From assembly GCA_029224185.1 (NCBI GenBank), contig CM055188.1, forward strand, positions 3,163,001 through 3,227,000: a DNA stretch of 64,000 nt, written 5' to 3'. The translations under genes were made by a program, and so were the position numbers. Below the pieces are notes generated by a model that was not told the DNA's origin, did not search any database, and saw nothing but the letters and a program-made list of their open reading frames with translations. This DNA comes from Karalla daura (taxonomy: Eukaryota > Chordata > Actinopteri > Chaetodontiformes > Leiognathidae). Positions 60,811-64,000 of the stretch are shown here, piece after piece. The stretch's first letter is position 1; each line of letters starts with the position of its first letter.

Positions 60811-62060
60811 TTAGGTTTTGTTGAAGATTTTCTTTTGTTCCAGAACCAGCTTAAGTGTCAGTTTCATAATACATGTTGCATAATATTTAATGTTATTTCA
60901 TGTTTCATGTTATTTCATGAGTCCTAAAAATCAATTGTCATTGATTTAAAAGAAAATAACAACAGTAATTTTGTTCTTGTTTTATTAGTAACAAAATCCA
61001 GTTTGACATCTTACCTCACATTGTGGGTAAGACAACTTACCCGTTGGTGAGTGAACTTGTCACATGGTGACAAGCTATTAGATTGCTTATAACTCTGCAA
61101 GGACACAATATATGCGAGAAGACTGAAATGCTATGGATGCATGTTTGTAAATAGGTGGACTGAAATTCCTATGTTGCCTGGATTTTTGATGAACTTTAAA
61201 TTCATTAAAATGTCAGTTTTGATTGACTGACTATCCTGTGTGTGGTCCTGCAATGTGCAGAGAGAGAAAGCAGAGGTTTCGATCCAGGAGCTACCACCCA
61301 AACGATCAACTGAACAAGCCCCTATGAACAGTGCCACCATCAGCTCCTCTCTATGACCACCTGTCACAGCACCTGTTGAAGGGACAATGGGATTTATTCC
61401 ATCCTCCCACCCTGTGACTACATTTGTTACCCCACAGGTAGTGTAGTGTGGAATCACTGTTGAAGTATCTTGGGCCAAGCCAAGTGTCTCCCTGATCTTT
61501 TTCTGCATCTACTCCGGGGGGTTGGACAGGTCTGTGTAGAGACTTATACCACCCCCCTGCGGTGGTGTTGAACATTAGAGCTCAGGAGAACCACCACAAA
61601 ATTATGCAGAAGGCTCGCAGCGCATGATTCAGCATATGCGATGTGTTGTGCTGAAGAATACCCAGACTTTAGAGTGGAGTAGCCCAAATGTCAGTGTGTA
61701 GGATCAATCAAAAATGTGATGATTTTTTTTTCCCATGTTGCCCCAAGCCACACTTTGGCAAATTAAAAGCAATTTGCAATTTTGTAGGAAAATTTGAGCC
61801 CTTTCATATAACGTGCTTCAAAAGGCTGTGCATCTTACAAAATTGAAACAATGAACCTCTGACTCACCCCTGCATGAGATCATCTCTCCATAAACTGCTA
61901 TGCTTTTGCTTTCTCCTGCAAGCAAACTTGAGTTTTACAGTTTATTTCAAGACAGTGGCCTCAAAATTCACATCAGTGTGTTCCTGAGGGTTTCACCTCC
62001 ATGGTTTTTGTCTTATATTCCTGATAGGAAAAAGCATTGTCTCCGTACAGACAAGTGTTA
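60811..62060. other. Intron, no recognised feature
   Basis: At 61020-61075 GACAACTTACCCGTTGGTGA, then CTTGTCACATGGTGACAAGC, includes a small palindrome. It could be the far end of the pogo-like element, whose near end may be GGGGTTTGTTGTCACATGG at 59978. This is unproven. Confidence 0.35.
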
Positions 62061-62061
62061 A

Positions 62062-62230
62062 TCATTCACAGTTTTTTCCCATTAGAATGAATGGGAAAAG
62101 TCTGAAAAAGAACCCACCCTCAAACAACCATCAGCTACTTAGTCATCCTATGGTGTCGATGCTTAATTCAAACTTTAAAATGGCAATGAACTTGTGGTGT
62201 CACACATATTCAAACGCTCTCAAACCAAAG
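62062..62230 (-). repeat. Fragment of the shared core module, antisense
   Basis: The + strand reads TTTTTTCCCATTAGAATGAA, then TGGGAAAAGTCTGAAAAAG, CCTCAAACAACCATCAGCTA and TGTCGATGCTTAATTCAAAC, an antisense diverged copy of the core around 9640-9730. Its ends are unresolved. Confidence 0.45.
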
Positions 62231-62839
62231 TGTCTTGTGTCTGGTCCAAGAGCAAGGAATGTGCTGCAACAGTCTGGCACACACACACAAACAAGTAGAG
62301 GAGTTATCTTTCCGAAAGGTCACCTTTTCCATGTGTGTTTTAATGCAGTGGGATACCTTTACATGAGCCCACTGAGTGTAGGCTTCAGCAATATTAAATC
62401 TAGTTTAGGCCCATCATTGGTCACTCATCTGCTGGGACAGATAATGGACAATTCGCTGGAGCTTTGAAGCAGCTGCAGGACTTGTGTCCCACTGCCAACC
62501 TAGCTGTGCCAGCCTAGAGACTGGATTCAGCAATCTGCAATGCCAGGCCACTATTGGCTTGTAGGATGTAAAGATTGTTTTTCAAATCTGTCAAATTTTT
62601 TTTATATATTTTTATAAATAAAATTAACTAAATGTAATTTAGAATGGAAGGAAACACCTTACCTTCATTCTGCACCTATATAGCTAATAATAACAATTCT
62701 ACATATTCAATCTGAAAGTGTAAAATGCATTTCATACTAATTTTCCTGTTCCCATTGGGTGAATCAGAGCAGGAAATTTAACTTCTGTTTTATTGTGCTT
62801 TTTTCTGTTTTTATGGCTTTGTTTCTTCCCTTTTCTTAG
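62231..62839. other. Intron before the 115-bp cadherin exon
   Basis: AT-rich sequence with a polypyrimidine tract before the acceptor at 62838-62839. No other feature. Confidence 0.5.
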
Positions 62840-62954
62840 CTAATTCACACTATCAGTGTGGTGGACAGAGATGAGCCACAGTCAGGACGTTTTTACTTCA
62901 CCCTGGCCCCTGAAGCTTCAAGCAGTAGACACTTCACTCTATGGGATGTCAAAG
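62840..62954 (+). CDS. cdh22: Type II cadherin internal exon (first half of EC5), cdh22-like
   Basis: A 115-bp exon lies between a TTTTCTTAG acceptor and a GGTGAGA donor. It starts in phase 0, matching the end of the exon at 31276-31397, and ends after the first base of a codon. It encodes LIHTISVVDRDEPQSGRF, then YFTLAPEASSSRHFTLWDVK, which is the VDRDEP calcium-site region and following strands of EC5. The usual type II exon here is 118 bp, so this copy is one codon shorter, probably near the SGRFYF turn. The exons for the rest of EC5, the membrane segment and the catenin-binding tail must lie beyond 64000. Confidence 0.92.
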
Positions 62955-63045
62955 GTGAGAGAACAAATGTACTGTGTTGTGATCATGGCTGAGCATGGAT
63001 ATTTGAGAGACATTAATTGGCAGCATGTACACACTGCAAATATAA

Positions 63046-64000
63046 CTAGAAAATTTGCATTTCCTGAAGAAAATGCGTGTGAATGCTGAGTGCTGAATGC
63101 AAATGAAAGAATTGCTGAAAATGGCTGAATAATAGCTGAATGAAAGCTTAAAGATGGCTGAAAAGGCTGAGAATAGTTGTAAGGGCTGATGAATAGCTGA
63201 ATGAAAGCTTAAAGATGGCTGAAATTGCTGAATATAGTTGAAGTAAAGTCTAAATATTGTTGAAATACATTAAATAGTTGAAAAGGCAGAACGTGTGGTG
63301 GAAATTTTACATGCATCTAGGAACATTTGATTAATGTCAGTATTCATTCAGGTGTAGCCTAAACTCTGTGTGCTGCAGTCATCAAAGACTCAAAAACTTG
63401 ACTGTAAGATCACTCCCTGCTGTTAACACCTTCATTGTTAAGCCTATGGAAGTGTCCTTCTCACAGGACACCAGTTGTAAAGACTTGCTCAACTCCTGAC
63501 AATTTGTTTATTGTGACCAAATGGTTTTCACACTTAGGGGTGTGTTCCTGGAGGTCAGGATAAAATGCATTGTGACCTGTCCTTCAGGGAAGCAGTCCTC
63601 TGATCCACTGACAGTGGTTAGATGTGCTGTCCTCCTTCTCTGCAGAGAATAAACGCTTGGTACCTGTTCCAGTCTTGCTTTTTGATTTTCCCAGACATAT
63701 GAAGAATTTTTCCACAATTGCATGAAATAAAGTAGAAACATTGCTGGAGAGCTGAATGAATTAGAAGATAGTTGAATTAAAGTGTAAAGACTGTTTAAAA
63801 AGTCACTGATAGTTGAAAAGGCTGAAGATCGTTGAAGTTGAATCTAAACATTGCTTACATCATCTTGAAAATTGTGTGTGAGTGTGTGTGTGCTGCAAGG
63901 TGTCAGGGCCTGTCGTAGCACTTGGCTCTGTGTCAGCGAGCAGGCAGTCATGCCTGTGTGACCACAGCTACTTTGAGAGGGCGCTGGGGAGAAACTACAC
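63046..64000 (+). repeat. GCTGAA element, third copy, split and truncated by window end
   Basis: It starts CTAGAAAATTTGCATTTCC in the intron after the 115-bp exon. The minisatellite here has only two units (63110-63225). It runs to GAAAAGGCAGAAC at 63292, is interrupted, and resumes at about 63721 with ATGAAATAAAGTAGAAAC. It then continues into the core (GTGTCAGGGCCTGTCG) until the window ends. Confidence 0.85.
63294..63716 (+). mobile_element. Probable solo LTR (423 bp) in GCTGAA element
   Basis: The inserted segment begins TGTGGTGGAAAT and ends TTTTTCCACA, giving TGTGG...CCACA ends. An AATAAA is at about 63648 (GCAGAGAATAAACGCTTGG) followed by TACCTGTTCCAGTCTTGC, as in an LTR R-U5 region. 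The flanking sequence has diverged and no target duplication was resolved, so a MITE remains possible. Confidence 0.55.

Overview
This is vertebrate, almost certainly teleost (percomorph-like) genomic DNA. There is no prokaryotic gene organisation. The repeats are typical of fish: Rex3, L2, a Tc1-like element, hAT, sushi-type Ty3/gypsy and (GATA)n. The only host gene I can support is a type II classical cadherin on the + strand, best matched from memory to cdh22 (PB-cadherin). Three internal exons are visible, 137, 122 and 115 bp long, at 19992-20128, 31276-31397 and 62840-62954. They join in frame across introns of 11.1 kb and 31.4 kb and encode the end of ectodomain repeat EC4 and the start of EC5. 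The gene runs out of the window on both sides, so nearly everything else here is intron.

Layout. 1-3160: Rex3 LINE (minus). 3777-8450: two chained copies of a CTGCAAGCAGC element, one carrying an internal GATA array. 8453-13640: a head-to-tail chain of a GCTGAA-rich non-autonomous element, ending in a 12-unit array of hairpins set in TAA repeats. 13655-14110: antisense fragment of a related family plus one hairpin unit. 15593-17790: a deleted Rex3 copy. 17935-18060: L2 fragment. 19992-31397: two cadherin exons with a gypsy-like solo LTR (23057-23462, TSD AACAC), several MITEs and a second-family element (24010-25060). 32825-33483: TIR element with TAA/TTAA duplication. 36975-44690: more CTGCAAGCAGC and second-family copies, one split by a 3.0-kb hAT transposon, ending in a six-unit array of a second hairpin. 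44750-51365: an antisense L2 LINE interrupted by an LTR-less gypsy core and by a 1.2-kb Tc1-like transposon with DD36E spacing. 51880-54000: gypsy and LINE relics. 60198-60810: pogo-like transposase tail. 62840-62954: third cadherin exon. 63046-64000: another GCTGAA element holding a probable solo LTR.

The most unusual content is a group of non-autonomous repeats whose ends lie in (TAA)n/(AAT)n. They chain head to tail, carry compact hairpins at their ends, swap internal modules and amplify hairpin-only units into arrays. I know no exact name for them. Helentron/HINE-type rolling-circle elements, or non-autonomous LINE passengers with microsatellite tails, are the nearest known models. All family names rest on motif recognition by eye, without database searches.
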